A DNA stretch of 64,000 nt from Phyto melanocephala (Eukaryota > Arthropoda > Insecta > Diptera > Rhinophoridae), in assembly GCA_941918925.1 (NCBI GenBank), contig OW799236.1:17211474-17275473 (forward strand). Reading direction: 5' to 3'. Positions 11,071 through 22,830 of the stretch are shown here, piece by piece. A program made the position numbers and the translations under genes. Numbering within the stretch: the first letter of the stretch is position 1; each line of letters begins with the position of its first letter. The notes below the pieces were generated by a model. It searched no databases, had not been told where the DNA came from, and saw only the letters and a program-made list of their open reading frames with translations.

Positions 11071-11984
11071 ATTTAATTTATTGAATATTACTTTAAAAAA
11101 CTTAACTCATCTAAAGTTTTTCTCTAAAAAATATAAAATAGTCAAAATAAAATAAATATTTTAAAAAATTCTTATTTCCATTTTATTTTCCCACTGTACA
11201 TTTTTTAAAAGTCAAGTGACAAATTTAATTGTTATATTATGAAAGCAAAGAGGAAACACACTGTTTGATTTAGACAGTTAACAATAATTGAGGGTGGGTC
11301 GACACGCTGAAGCGTATGATTGTTATTATTTATAATTATAAAGTATACGCTACATTAAACACATTTTACAATTATAGAAATTTCTTTGAGGCATATTTAT
11401 ATGTATGTATGTATGTATACAAATGTACATAGTTAAATACTACGATGATGCAAAAAATATTAACACTGGGTGTGTTTAATTTTTTAAATATCTTGTTATA
11501 AAAGTACTAAAAAGAATGCTACAATAATTAAAAAAATCATTATAGAATCTGTTCAACTTGTATTTTTACAAAAAATCTATGACAAAAAAGTGATTTTGCG
11601 AAAAAAAACACTAATGATTTGAACATTAACGTGTCATTGGAAATCATGTGTTTACATGAGTATATTAATGAACTGCACTACATTCTAATAGGTTTATAGA
11701 ACTCATGCTTATTTGATGAAAAGCATCGGATGTTTCATTGGTTGAATTTATTTACTTCCATGAGTTGTTTAAGATATTTTGCATGATGTTGAATTAATTT
11801 TTAAGCACATCATTTGTCATAATAGTTCATATTTAGGAAGTCATTTAGAATGAATGCTTTTTAAAAGTCTTGAAAATGTAATTCGCTTTACCATACTTCT
11901 AGTTTTATATTTTTTTTTTGCTGGATAATATTGTATTCTAAAAAATATATACTTCGTTTTATGAGAGTGTTAAGGTATGTACAT
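11071..11984. other. Noncoding; (ATGT)n microsatellite at 11402-11420
   Basis: No coding or transposon signature. The short tetranucleotide run is the only repeat seen. Confidence 0.45.
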
Positions 11985-12707
11985 ATATTCTGAATCCATA
12001 AAAGTAGATAAGTCGATTTACCTTTGTCCGTCTGTCCATTTGAACCGTTCGTATTTATTCGTGTGAACGTTGAAATCAACTTTTTGAAGCCCCCACATAT
12101 TTTACCAATCAGTTCATGATATTAGTTTATCAGAAATACTTTCGAAAGTTTTGGTATTGAAAATCAGCAATTTCCGCACATTACCGACTGAAGAATGAGC
12201 AAAAAACTACGTATGCTTCTGTTTTACTAAACAAAGTAAATTTGTGCAGCTCCAAAATAAGTTTTTGACACGTTTGTTTAATATAACTTTAAGACAAACA
12301 TATAAGAACATTAATGGACAATATTGGTTCAATCGTTCCATTATCAATTCAATCGGCAAAAATATCAATTTATTCTTTAGTTGGCAAAAATAAATTTTGA
12401 TTAAAAAAACAACAACAATAAAAGCAAGTGGTGGTAGATACAAACTGTGCTGGTTTCTGTTGTAGTTATTATATTTTTTATGGTTATTCATATGTATAAA
12501 TGAAATAATGCAGACTTTATTAGCTGTATTGGTGAAATTACGAAGTTTTTCGTTATTGACTGTACGTCGCACGTAAAAATAAAAGATAGATTTAGAAAAA
12601 TCTGTTTCACACACAGCTTATACATGTACGCTTATAGTGGCATACTTACACTTTTGTGAAGGGTATATAAGATTTGGAACAGCCAAGTAAAGTGCTCCTG
12701 CTTGTTT
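11985..12707 (+). repeat. Degraded DINE-like copy, 5' end missing
   Basis: 'tttgtccgtctgtccatttg', 'acgttgaaatcaactttttg', the 'gagcaaaaaactacg' block and the terminal 'gtgaagggtatataagattt' followed by 'ctcctgcttgtttt' are in family order. The 3' stem ATTCGGC/GCCGAAT has decayed. About 400 bp in the middle (12230-12630) is not clearly family sequence and may be an insertion or divergence. Confidence 0.55.
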
Positions 12708-14360
12708 TAATTTCTTTCAGTTGTTTTTGTCTTAATTCTCAAATCATTCATTTCACTTATTTTTATTATTGATTTTAAGGCTTCTCTTGGCAGTTTATTT
12801 ACTTAAGTTTTACTCAGTTTAATTCAGACGAAGACATTTGTTAGTTGCTTCCTTTGAATGTAGATTGACGCCATTCCAACTGAGCAACTATTAAACTTAC
12901 GCTTGAGAAATTATCTAATTAAGTAAGTAGTGCAAAAATGAGTAAAAAGGACGAAAACTATTATGACAAGTCCTCTTCTTCCATTTTTCTTTATTTTAAG
13001 AACTTATCTTAAAGCATAATTGTTAAAAAAAAACTTAATTTTACAACAAGCACTTGTATTTTAGTGGCTTTTTGTTGTTGCCATTAAAATAATTATTATA
13101 ACGATTTTTTTTTCGTTTAACTGTACAACCATTCATCGTTTAAAGCTGGCCGTTAGAAAACTGTTTAGTTGGAATTCTTACTGCGACTAAAAGAGCGATT
13201 AAATTTTATGTAGTTCGTTGTTGTATGAAGTACTTACTGGCATTAAAACAAGTCATTACATGTTATATTTTATATTGTTTTCATTCAATTTGGGAAACAA
13301 TTAACAGGAGTGGGTAGGGTCATTAGGTAACTAATAAAGTTTATGCAAGGTAAACTATAAAGAAATGTTTTCATTAACAGCATATACTAAGTACTGAATT
13401 TAGTTCCGGGATATATTTTTTATACTATATATGCGATAAAATTATAGAACGTAATGGCACTAAATTAAGGCAACATGGCATCCAACAAAGATACTAACAA
13501 TAAATGAAACTGAACTTACGTTTAAGTAGAACAGAACTAAAACTGGAATAAAATTAGGCTAGAATTAAACTAGAACTATAAGTTTAAAAAATAACTGAAA
13601 CTTAACTTACACCAATAAGCCCTTCTTAAATTGCTTACTCAAGGCTTGCCTGCTTCCAAGATCGTTTACTCCTACGCACTGTTAAAAAAGGAAGCAGCAA
13701 ATATGGAAGTTATTAAAAAAACTTCTATTGTATTACACTTTTATCCTCTTGTCCACTTCTATAGTAATAAGCCACACAACAGACATACCTTGTTTGCTTA
13801 AAAAGTTCCAAAAAAAATTTGGTGGGCTTAAACAAAACTATATAAAACTACAGTAAACTGGCGTTAATACAAACTAGATAAAATCAAGTCATTTTATTTT
13901 TGTAAGATTGTTCAGATTTGCAAACGGCATTTAATTTCATCTTAAAAATATTTCTTATTGTTTATTGGATTAAAAAAATCAATTAAATATTGAAAAAAAA
14001 AAATTATGCGAATAGACCTAAGGTTTTATTTTTCCCTTTTTTTTGTTCAGTCACCTTTAGAATGGCCGCTATCTTTTTATCTAGTAAATTCAAATCTCAG
14101 TGATCTACGACTACACTTCATCCTATTCTAATGCTCATTAAAAGTTCTTTTTGATACTTTCACATAAACAGTTTCATCGGGTATCTCTTCCTCTATTTTA
14201 TTCTCATTACACTCCATACTATCTCCTATTTGGGCATATATTGTACGTAAACTTGATAACCGGAATATTTTCATCTCTTGTATTCAAAAGTCGTTGATAT
14301 AAATAATGCGTTTTTTTTATTTTTTGGTTATCGGTAGATCGCACAGTTTTTCTTTTCCAA
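12708..14360. other. Noncoding; small GAACT-type repeat patch at 13495-13610
   Basis: Mostly unique-looking AT-rich sequence. At 13495-13610 degenerate 'gaactaaaactggaat' units resemble the large satellite at 21.25-22.83 kb. Nothing else recognised. Confidence 0.45.
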
Positions 14361-14374
14361 GTAGGATATTGCAA

Positions 14375-14500
14375 ACAGGGTCCGAATAACCGCATTCGTG
14401 ATCGAGTAGGCTTTCGTATCGAATACAATTTCGTCACGTATCGAATGGAAGGATTACTGTATTCGATAGCAGACGTATCAATTTTTTTTTTACGAAATGT
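14375..14500. repeat. Old copy of the ACGGCATTCGA MITE family
   Basis: 'ggtccgaataaccgcattcg', 'gatcgagtaggctttcg' and several 'tatcgaat' blocks match the adjacent, better preserved copy at 14506-14634. Boundaries are uncertain. Confidence 0.4.
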
Positions 14501-14505
14501 ACCGG

Positions 14506-14634
14506 GGGCCGAATTACGGCATTCGATTACGATCGAAAATTTACTCGAACGAACGAGTTCGCTGTGCTTTAGGTAAAGAGATTCTAATAAGAATTTTACA
14601 ATTTCGATCACGTTCGAATGCCGTAATTCGGCCC
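14506..14634. mobile_element. 129 bp MITE, ends GGGCCGAATTACGGCATTCGA
   Basis: The two ends are inverted copies of GGGCCGAATTACGGCATTC, followed inside by ATCGAAA motifs and a TTCTTATTAGAATCTCT-like core. The same element, shortened on one side, lies inside a DINE copy at 40937-41053, and a relic lies near 16915-17016. No coding capacity; the minus-strand frame at 14219-14611 is spurious. Confidence 0.7.
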
Positions 14635-14656
14635 AGATTTGTTTTACATTGTAATG

Positions 14657-15568
14657 TTGAGTGATTTTTTAAGAGCTATAGGAAGGTTTAAAAAATAACA
14701 CATAAAATTCAGAAAAATGCATGAAATCTTTATTTGAATCGATAGTACGGTCCATATAATATAATGTTTGAAGATTACTTCATGCAAATGTTGACCGTGA
14801 CTGCGCCTTAAATGATCCATCGGCTTAGTCAAATTTTGGCATACTCTTTCCAACATTTCGGCTTAAATGTTGTCTTCCAATGCGTCAATTGAAGCGGGCA
14901 TGTGTGTATAGACATGAGCTTTAACATAGCGCCGCAAAAAATAGTCTAAAGGAGTTTAATCGAACAATCTAGGTGGCCAATTGACCGGTCCCGAACTCGA
15001 ATTAAAATGTTCACCGAACTCGCCTCTCAATAAGTCCATTGTTAAGCATGCTGTGTGGCATGTGGCACCGTCTTGTTGAAACCACATATCATGCAAGTCA
15101 AGCTCTTGCATTTTGGGCAAAAAAAAGTTGGATATCATCTCACGGTAGCGCTCACTATTTACAGTTACGTTACGATTGGCATCATCTTTGAAGAAATACG
15201 GTCCAATGATGCCACCAGCCCATAAACCGCACCAAACTGTGACTTGTTCTGGATGCATTGGTAGCTCTTGCAATGCTTCTGGCTGATCTTCACTCCAAAA
15301 GCGACAATTCTGCTTATTAACGTACCCATTGAGCCAAAAATTAAACTGACCATAAAATGGAAGAAGCGCGCGATGAACTTTCTTAACAGAGCACGCATTT
15401 TGATAAAAAAATTCAATAATTTGCAAGCGTTGTTCGTTTGTAAGACGATTCGTGGTTAAATTATAGACCAAATTGAAGATGTTTGACAGTAAAACAAAAC
15501 ACGAAACGTGCGTCAGCTGTTTAAACCAGTGTTGCCAAAAAGATAATAACTAAAAAATCACCCTTTAG
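14657..15568 (-). mobile_element. DD41D (rosa-like) mariner element, internally deleted
   Basis: Inverted ends resemble 'gagtgattttttaagagct' on the left and, inverted, 'gggtgattttttagttat' on the right, around a broken transposase gene. Related relics occur at 33822-34367 and 35969-36890. Confidence 0.7.
14760..15471 (-). pseudogene. DD41D mariner transposase, internal deletion and two stops
   Basis: This enzyme would cut and join the element at TA sites. Read on the minus strand from 15471, the first ~45 residues are the N-terminal helix-turn-helix region (TNEQRLQIIEFFYQNACSV, ALLPFYGQFN). The frame then jumps straight to FWLNGYVNKQNCRFW, so the second DNA-binding helix and the segment with the first catalytic aspartate (usually SDEAHF) are gone. 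Next come VTVWCGLWAGGIIGPYFF and MWFQQDGATCHTA with the second aspartate. An in-frame TAA precedes TPLDYFL, which carries the third. Forty-one residues lie between the second and third aspartates. A further stop follows DALEDNI, and then MLERVCQNLTKPMDHLRRS leads to the usual end near EVIFKH. The gene is dead, but much of it keeps one frame. Confidence 0.85.
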
Positions 15569-15611
15569 ATTCAAAAACTATGTTTTGTCATACGAGTATG
15601 TTTATTGTAAA

Positions 15612-15788
15612 CATGGTACTATAATAGACTAGTGGCCGGAAAATATTTTATGTGGTGAGAACTGTCAAACAGAAAGTAGCAAATCATACCTAGTAATGTG
15701 TGTAATTTGACAGATCATATCACGAAACAAGCAAATAAAAAAATTATCAGCTGGCGCTTTGAGATTGCCTAGTTATTATTGTACCATG
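15612..15788. mobile_element. 177 bp MITE with perfect 8 bp target duplication
   Basis: The left end CATGGTACTATAATAGACTAG and, inverted, the right end CATGGTACAATAATAACTAG are near-identical. ATTGTAAA occurs directly outside both (15604-15611 and 15789-15796). An 8 bp duplication points to the hAT superfamily. There is no coding capacity. Inner sequence has 'ctgtcaaac' and 'ttgacagat' in opposite orientation. Confidence 0.7.
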
Positions 15789-15894
15789 ATTGTAAACAAA
15801 AACAAATTTTTCGCGTCTTTTTAAATTAATGTTTGTAAAATAAAATTTTGTGCAAATAGAAGTCCAATATTAAAAAAAAACTTTGTTGGTTGTC

Positions 15895-16825
15895 CATAAG
15901 AATTCAGCTTAATAGAAAGTTGCTCCCATAATCTTTTAACTGTTGCAGCGAAGGTAATTTGGCAATAAATTTTTGACTAATTTCGGATGCTCAGTCATGT
16001 ACTGTATTCTACTAGTCAAGCCCTTCAATTTGATACCCATATTGTTGGGGTTAAAAAAATTTGATCCGCCATATTGTTTTAGACGCCATCTTGGATTTCC
16101 AATTTCTTGAAAATCTACTGTATTCTACTGGTCAAGCGCTTTCATTTGATACCAATATTGAGGGGGTTCTAGAAGTTACATTTTAAAATACCAGATTTGA
16201 CCCATATACAAATTTATTGTCCGCCATTTTGTAGTGGCGGCCGACATGAATTTAAATTTTTTTATAGTGCTTATATTGCGCTAGTCGATTCCTTTCAGAT
16301 GATACCAATATTGACTCTCTCGGTTGTCTAGAAGCGTAAAAAATTGATTTTCGTTTGTAAATTTTTGGAATTTATATTTAAAAAAAAATTGCCTATAACT
16401 TTACCGATTCCAGCCCGCATTATCCAAAACTTTTCACAAATATCTCTAGAGGCATATTAAATCTACAAATAGTAGCAAAGGTAACTATTAATTATTCTAT
16501 TTTAATTTTCGTGGTAAAAATATGGGAAAAACAGAGGCAGTCGTGTTTATTTGCTCATATCTCAGAAACTTATGGGGCGATTGTGTTAATTTGCAATAGC
16601 GATTCATTCCCGGATATATCCAAAAGATTAATACCATACACAGATCTGAGAAACATATGGTTGCTTCTAAAAGTTGATTTCAACCAACACACGGACAGAC
16701 GGGCAGACAGACGGTCGATTCTTTATATATACTTTATGGGGTCGAAAATAAAAATTGTAGAAATTACAAACGGAATGACAAAACTATATACTTATACCCT
16801 TGGGCACCACAGGTGAAGGGTATAA
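15895..16825 (-). repeat. DINE-like copy with GCCATCTTGGAT blocks
   Basis: The right end has 'aggtgaagggtataaaa', CCATAAAGTATA (inverted), the GTCCGTCTGTCC run (inverted) and 'catatctcagaaacttatgg'. The left half holds repeated 'tactgtattctactagtcaa', 'tttgatacccatattg' and GCCATCTTGGAT blocks, as at 1-728 and 59.5-60.9 kb. The 3' stem-loop end is not seen, so the left side is truncated. Frames at 16511-17111 are this repeat and are not genes. Confidence 0.65.
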
Positions 16826-16914
16826 AAATATTGTTTTCGATTTATGTAGAGCCAACGAGTCAAATGTAAACAGCTGGCACTCGATTACACTCTCGTTATC
16901 GTATGTTATAATCT

Positions 16915-17016
16915 CAAATTTCGATCGTACTTGTTCGATAACGAATGTGGTAATCCTTAAAACAAAAATTACGAAAATTTTTACTCGATCACGTATGCGG
17001 CAATTCGGCCCCAGAT
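16915..17016. repeat. Relic of the ACGGCATTCGA MITE family
   Basis: 'tttcgatcgtacttgttcga' and the terminal 'gtatgcggcaattcggcccc' match the 14506-14634 MITE. Confidence 0.45.
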
Positions 17017-17352
17017 TAAATAAAAACGTTTTTATTTTTCATTTCACATATTGTAGAGTTTTTCTCCTAAAAATTTTTCGTTTTATTAGTAACACTTGCA
17101 CCTTCACCTAAATTTCGAAATTTTCTTTTAAAGTTAAAGATTTATGTTTTCGTTTTTTAAGAATTTTTCACGTTAAAATTATATTTAAAAAACCATTAAA
17201 GATTTTAAGCGGCATGTGAGCACTAACTGAAACGTGCATGTAAAAAATTTTAATTGTCAGATAAAGACAGAGAAATCACCAAATTAATATACAATTGAAA
17301 CACAACTTAACCACTACTCTGGTGATTAGGATTATTGTGCTGTGGCGATAAG

Positions 17353-18585
17353 CAGAGAACTGCAACGAGCACCCGTTTTTATGATTTATGATACTCGCCT
17401 TAAAACGAGTTGTGGTATAGTTAATGCTGCCTATTGCTTTTGTATGTACTCGCCAGGCTCGTAAGAAATTGTGTATGCAACATACGAACCTTTAGCAATC
17501 ACAATGAAATAAATATGAGTTCTGTATTGTATTGTTTCCTAAATATACTACAACTAATTTACTCTCTTTTATTTAATATTCTCTATCTGCCCTTCACTGA
17601 CCTGGAGTTATAATTGTCTGAGTGCACAAGTGTTTACTCGCAGCATTCGTCATTCGTAGTAACATTTAAAGCAGCGTTGCCAGATGGCTTAGGAAAAAAT
17701 CAATGATCGTATATTTAAGTAAACACGTAAGGCTAAATTTATTATGAAATAAAATGAATTTAAAAGTTATTACAAGAAAAATTTTTGTGGAAAATTTTAA
17801 TTAAAATATATAATGAATGCGATAGGCTTATGAATCACAATTTTTTTATACGTCATTTTCATTTATATGTAAATATTTTCACAAAAATATTGACCAATGG
17901 CAACGCAGTGAAGTCCGTTATTTCATTGTGCGACGTAGACACAGAATTTACTTTTTATATATTTATACGTTTTTTAAAACAAACAAACAAACACACAATT
18001 ATATTCTATGATGCTAAAGATGCACATAAGAACATTTTTCTCTTTATGTAATTTTTGTAATTTTTAATTTAATGTATTTAAAATTTTATAGATAATAATA
18101 AATAAAATATGTACTTTGGAAAAGAATTACTAGTTTTCATCCATAAAAAAAAATAACAAAATATGCACTTAATCATTTAAACGCCTAAAATCGTCTAACC
18201 TACGACAAATCATAAAATCTGGCAGCCACGTTTTCACTTAATGTTGAATTTTAAATACACGAACATATACTAAATGAATATGCCGTGAATGTTGTTGTTA
18301 CGAGCTGGTCGTAACACTTTAGTCGTGGAAGTCAAATACAAAGAAGTTACCGAATATGAAAATAGAAAAAAACACACGAAACTTTGCTTTGAGTGGTTGT
18401 GATATTGACATGTACAAGTAGAAAGTTATTGTGTAATATTTTCATGCATAAAGCTCGCTTTGTATGAAGAACGAGCCAACGAGCCAATATCAGTAAAACC
18501 GAGTGCTTAAAAGTATTCTAGACTAAAAATGATTTAGTAAACAGCGAGTGCGCTCGCAAGTATTATGTATTGTTGCAGTTCTCTG
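17353..18585. mobile_element. 1.23 kb hAT-like element, 8 bp duplication GCGATAAG
   Basis: Both ends read CAGAGAACTGCAAC inward. GCGATAAG lies directly outside each (17345-17352 and 18586-18593). An 8 bp duplication and a CAGNG-type terminus are the standard signature of hAT transposons. Subterminal GAGTGC/CTCGC motifs occur near both ends. The interior has no recognisable hAT transposase; the 88-residue frame at 17785-18051 shows no family motif. I take it as non-autonomous. Confidence 0.8.
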
Positions 18586-18593
18586 GCGATAAG

Positions 18594-20100
18594 ATACTTA
18601 AAAACTAAAAACACATCTGTTCACATTTTAGAGTTTTTGCACTAAGTTCATATTTTAGAGTAGTCAATGGAAGAAAAAGTGTTCATATTTTGGGGTGTTC
18701 ATATTATCTTGAGTGCACTGTAACTTAATATTGTCTGATATTTTAATAATATCCATTCGTAATAATAATTTATGTTTTTCCAGGAGTGATAATAACACTA
18801 AATATATATTTTCGAAATATTTTTTAATTTTAAAATATTTTTTTATAAATAAAATTATATTAAAGTAATGCATTTACCTCGTCATCATAATTGTCCTGTT
18901 CAGGCATTTCGTCCGTATTCTTCGCAATTTTGCTAATTTAAAAAACAACCCACAGCAAATGAACGTAAATAATAATTTTCCTTAAAATGTGGAAAATTAA
19001 AGCCTTTATTTGTATATAAATCTTTTGTCAAAGCTTTAGCCCGTAAAACTTCATGCGGTTTTCGTTAGAGAATTTCAAGCATTTACAGCGACGTGTTAGA
19101 TTTGCTAGATATCAGGAATAAAAAATAAACATTTGTTTTATATATTTAATTTAAAAGGTTTGCATGCGTGTGTAGTTGTAAGAATTTTTTCGTTGTTTTA
19201 TTTATTTATTTTTTGTTTGTTTTGGCTGTAATAAAAGAAACCTTGTCCTTGTAATCCTTTCGTTTTTTTCTTTTGGCAAAAAATGTTTCTTGCCAAGTAT
19301 CTTCTCCGCCTTGTTGTAATTAAAGGTTGTTTTTTATTCTTGGTTTTTTTTAAATATATATTTTTTATTTGAAGGTTTAAATTTCCTTAAAGAAACAAAC
19401 TTGTTACTTGTTACATTTGTAGAAAAATAATATGTTTCCAACACTAGTCTGCTGTTGCCTCTGGCTGTGGAACTAGTGCGTGTGTTGCTTTCTTAGAAGC
19501 AGTTAATAATGTCAACATCATGTTGTTAGTTACTACATAAATTATTGTGGCTGTTGCTTTTGCTTTTGCAGCTCTTCATAGCATTCATTAACATATTTTT
19601 AGGTGGCACAGAGTCATACACTTTAATTACTGTCTCAAATGTTTTCTCCTTGTTATTTTTTCCCCCAATGTTAGTACCAAGGCAGCTGCATTTTTACATG
19701 ACCTTGACTTTCTAAGTAAGGTGTTTTTTTTTTATTTTTTCTCCTTCTTGAAGATTTCTTGAAAATTTTTTTTAAGAATTTCTTTTAAGTTTTTGCTTTA
19801 TTGTTGATTTAAAAGCACTAATTAAGGATTTTGTTTAAGGAATTTATATGCAATTATTTTGATAAAATTATCTTAAAAATTTGTTTTGATGTGTAAATTT
19901 ATCTATTTAGCAGGGATCATATTTATGGTATTAAAATAATATGTTTATCATTTCAGTTAACAGAAGTTAATATATTAGTTGATTCCTTTATTGAAATTAA
20001 AGAAATAATTGAATTTGGAAATAAATCTAGTAAGAAAATGAATCTTGTTTTCAAAATAAATTTTGTTAAGATTAAAATAATCTAGAATTTACATTAATTA
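18594..20100. other. AT-rich noncoding stretch
   Basis: Poly-T-rich with no repeated module or frame of note. Confidence 0.45.
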
Positions 20101-21240
20101 AGGGGCAGAGGAGAATCCTGGACCTCGTGGATTAGGTGGTAAGGGAGCGCATAAGTCGGGTGAAAGTGGTCGAAAGGCTACATCACACGCTCATAGCGGA
20201 TGGAACAATGCACGATGAGTGCATGGAGAATGACATAAGTATCTTTACTGATGGGTCCTTTATGAACGGAAGGGCAGGTGCTAGTGTGTACTTATCTGAG
20301 TTGAACCTATCCTGCACGCTAAATCTGGGGCAGTACGTTTCAGTCTATCAGGCAGAATTGCTTGGTTTGCTGCACGCGTTGGACCACCTGTTGGAATGTC
20401 GAATGCATGGGAAGAGAATTCTTATAGCACTTGACAACCAGTCAGTTATAAAACGTATGCAGCGGATAGATGTCAACTACTCTTTTGTTCTTGAGTGTGT
20501 TCTAAAGCTCAATAGGTGTGCCTCTACAAATGAGGTAACGCTAGTGTGGGTTAAGGGACACGTGGGCATAGCTGGGAATGAGGCTGCTGACTAACTTGCC
20601 AACAAGGGGTCTGAGGCTGCATTCTGCGAACCGGAACCTAGAACTACTCTGGGCAATGGGTTAGTGCGGGCGAAGATCTTTCAATGGGTGAACTCTATGA
20701 ACTTGCGAAGGTGGATGGAGGGACCCATGTGTAGACAGGCTCGTATGGTGCTCAGGGAGCCACTTGGCAGGGGTGCAGTGAAGATACTCGGTTTTAATCG
20801 GAGTACGATGAGCTGGATTACTGCGTTGATTACAGGACATGGGAACTTCAAATATCATCTGAAGAGACTGCAGATCATGGATGATGATATTTGTAGAATG
20901 TGCCTGGAGGATGCCGAGACGGCAGCGCATGTAGTATGCGAGTATCCGGCGATGGCAAGCGGAAGATTAAGGAACACAGGCAAGCACACATTTGATCTGA
21001 GAGAGATGCTGGCGATTACAAAGGACCGTGCGATGAGGATTGTCGACAATCACCAGTCGGCAGTGTGAAATCGTTTTCCTATTTAGTCCAGAGGAAACGC
21101 CGGTTATGGCGCGGGATTCAGTGATTGAGGGTGTGCTGATCGGTGAACACGAAATCACTGAGAAGCGAAGGAGGTCGAAAAGGGACCCGTGATAGTAGTG
21201 GTCTGCTTCGATATTCCCCCTACATGTGTATATATACATT
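20101..21240 (+). mobile_element. 5'-truncated RNase H-bearing non-LTR retrotransposon
   Basis: The 3' end of ORF2 (20136-21068) is followed by about 170 bp of untranslated sequence. GC content is clearly higher than in the flanks. The left flank 'attaattaag' and the right flank 'attgattaag' near 21238 could be an imperfect target duplication; this is tentative. The 3' tail is 'aagacatt' repeats, not poly-A. Confidence 0.75.
20136..21068 (+). pseudogene. LINE ORF2 C-terminus: RNase H plus zinc knuckle, one stop
   Basis: RNase H would remove element RNA from the RNA:DNA hybrid during integration. The expected acidic residues are visible: FTDGS (first Asp), QAELLGLL (Glu), IALDNQSV (second Asp) and WVKGHVGIAGNEAAD (His and last Asp). 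Immediately after that Asp a TAA (20592-20594) interrupts LANKG, and the same frame then stays open to 21068. A C-x2-C-x8-H-x4-C knuckle (CRMCLEDAETAAHVVC) follows, as in the C-terminus of I/R1/LOA-group elements. The reverse transcriptase is absent and an in-frame TAG lies just upstream of 20136, so it is a fragment. Only one lesion in 311 codons implies a fairly young copy. I cannot separate the I, R1 and LOA clades from this part. Confidence 0.85.
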
Positions 21241-21249
21241 GATTAAGAC

Positions 21250-22830
21250 ATTAAGACATTAATCTTAAACTTAATCTAGAATTGAAATATAACTTAAATA
21301 AAACTGAGTAAAGGCGAGCTATGCAGAACTTAGTCACAAATAAACCTTAGGTCAATTAGTACCAAAACTAAACTGAACTAAAACTAAAACTGAAACAAGC
21401 TATAATGGAACTAGAATTGCACTAGATATGAATTAAAACTTAAAGGGAACTAATTAAGAACTAAACTGGAACTAAACTAGAATTGAAATAGAAATTAACT
21501 AAAACTGAATTAGAATTGAAGTAGAACTGAACTTAAACTGAGCTTGAGCTGAAGAAAAACTGATTTAAAACTGAACTATAAATGAATGTAAACTGATCTA
21601 GAACTGAACTAAAACAGAACTGGAACTGAATTAGAACTAAGCGAGAACTAATCTAAACTAGAACTACACTAGAGACGAACTAAGACTGAATTAGAATTGT
21701 CATAGCATTGAACTAAAGTTAAACTTGAGTTAAAGTAAAACTGATTTTAAACTAAACTAGAATTTAACTGAAATGAATTTAAGCTGATCTAGACCTAAAC
21801 TTAAACAGAATCAGCACTTTATTAGAACTAAATGAGAACTTATCGAAATCTTAACTAGAACTACACTAATCTAAAACTAGAGCTAATCTTAAACTAAATT
21901 AGAAATAAAGTAAAACTGAACTAGAAGTGAACTTAAACTGAACTAGAAGTGAACTTAAACTGAACTGAAACTTAACTAGATCTATGCTAAATCTACACCA
22001 AAATTGAAGGTAAATTAGAACTGAAACTGAAATGAACTTGAACTAGTTCAAATCTAGAATTGAACTAAAACTAAACTATAATTTCAGTAGAACTGAACTA
22101 GCAGTGAATTAAAGCCAACCTAGAACTGTATTAGAACTCAAATAAAACTGAACTAATTCCGACCTAAAACTGAATAAGAATTGAATTAGAACTAATATAG
22201 AAATGAATTAGAATTTAACTAGAACTAAATAAGAACTTAACCAAAATTGTACTAGAAGTGATTTAGATCTTAATTTGAACTAAAGTAGAACTGAATTTAG
22301 ACTGAAATTAAAGTAGAACTAAACCCGCAGTGAATTAGATTATAGATGAATCTTAACTAAGTCTACACTAGCTAAACCATAATTAAACTAGAAATAATTT
22401 ATAACTGAAATAAACTTGAACTTAAAGTAGAACTGAACTTGTGTTGAACTAGAATAGAATAGAACAGAACTGAAGTAGAACTAAAAACGAACAACAATTA
22501 AAGTAGAACTGAACTAGTAGTAAATTAGAACTTAACTACAAATAAACAACGACTGAGTTATAATTGAGCTAGTACTGAACTAAACCTGAACTAGAACTCC
22601 CATAAAAACTGAACTAGAACTCCACCGGAATTGAGCTAAAACTGAACAATGTCTAAACTTGAATTTATTGAGAATTAAATTTCAAGTAAACTAGAACTAA
22701 ATTACTGAAAATGAACTGAACTTAAATGAAACTAGAACTTAACAAGAGTCATACTAGAACTGAAATAGAAATAATTTAAACTGAACCTGAATATAACTGG
22801 AATTTAAGTATAATTGAAGTAAAGGGTTTT
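21250..22830. repeat. Degenerate GAACT-type satellite, ~1.6 kb
   Basis: Long run of 'gaactaaaactgaactagaa' type units, period about 11-12 bp and strongly diverged. It starts just after the LINE 3' end. The same motif in the opposite orientation and in much purer form is at 51.3-52.2 kb. Confidence 0.8.

Noticed and set aside
12207..12614. 135-codon minus-strand frame
   Set aside because: Falls in a degraded DINE-like copy; composition is AT-driven and no motif or splice context supports it.
14219..14611. 130-codon minus-strand frame
   Set aside because: Lies across a MITE cluster whose palindromic ends account for the openness; no protein motif.
16511..17111. Two overlapping plus-strand frames of about 100 codons
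   Set aside because: They are read-through of a DINE-like repeat end and a MITE relic.
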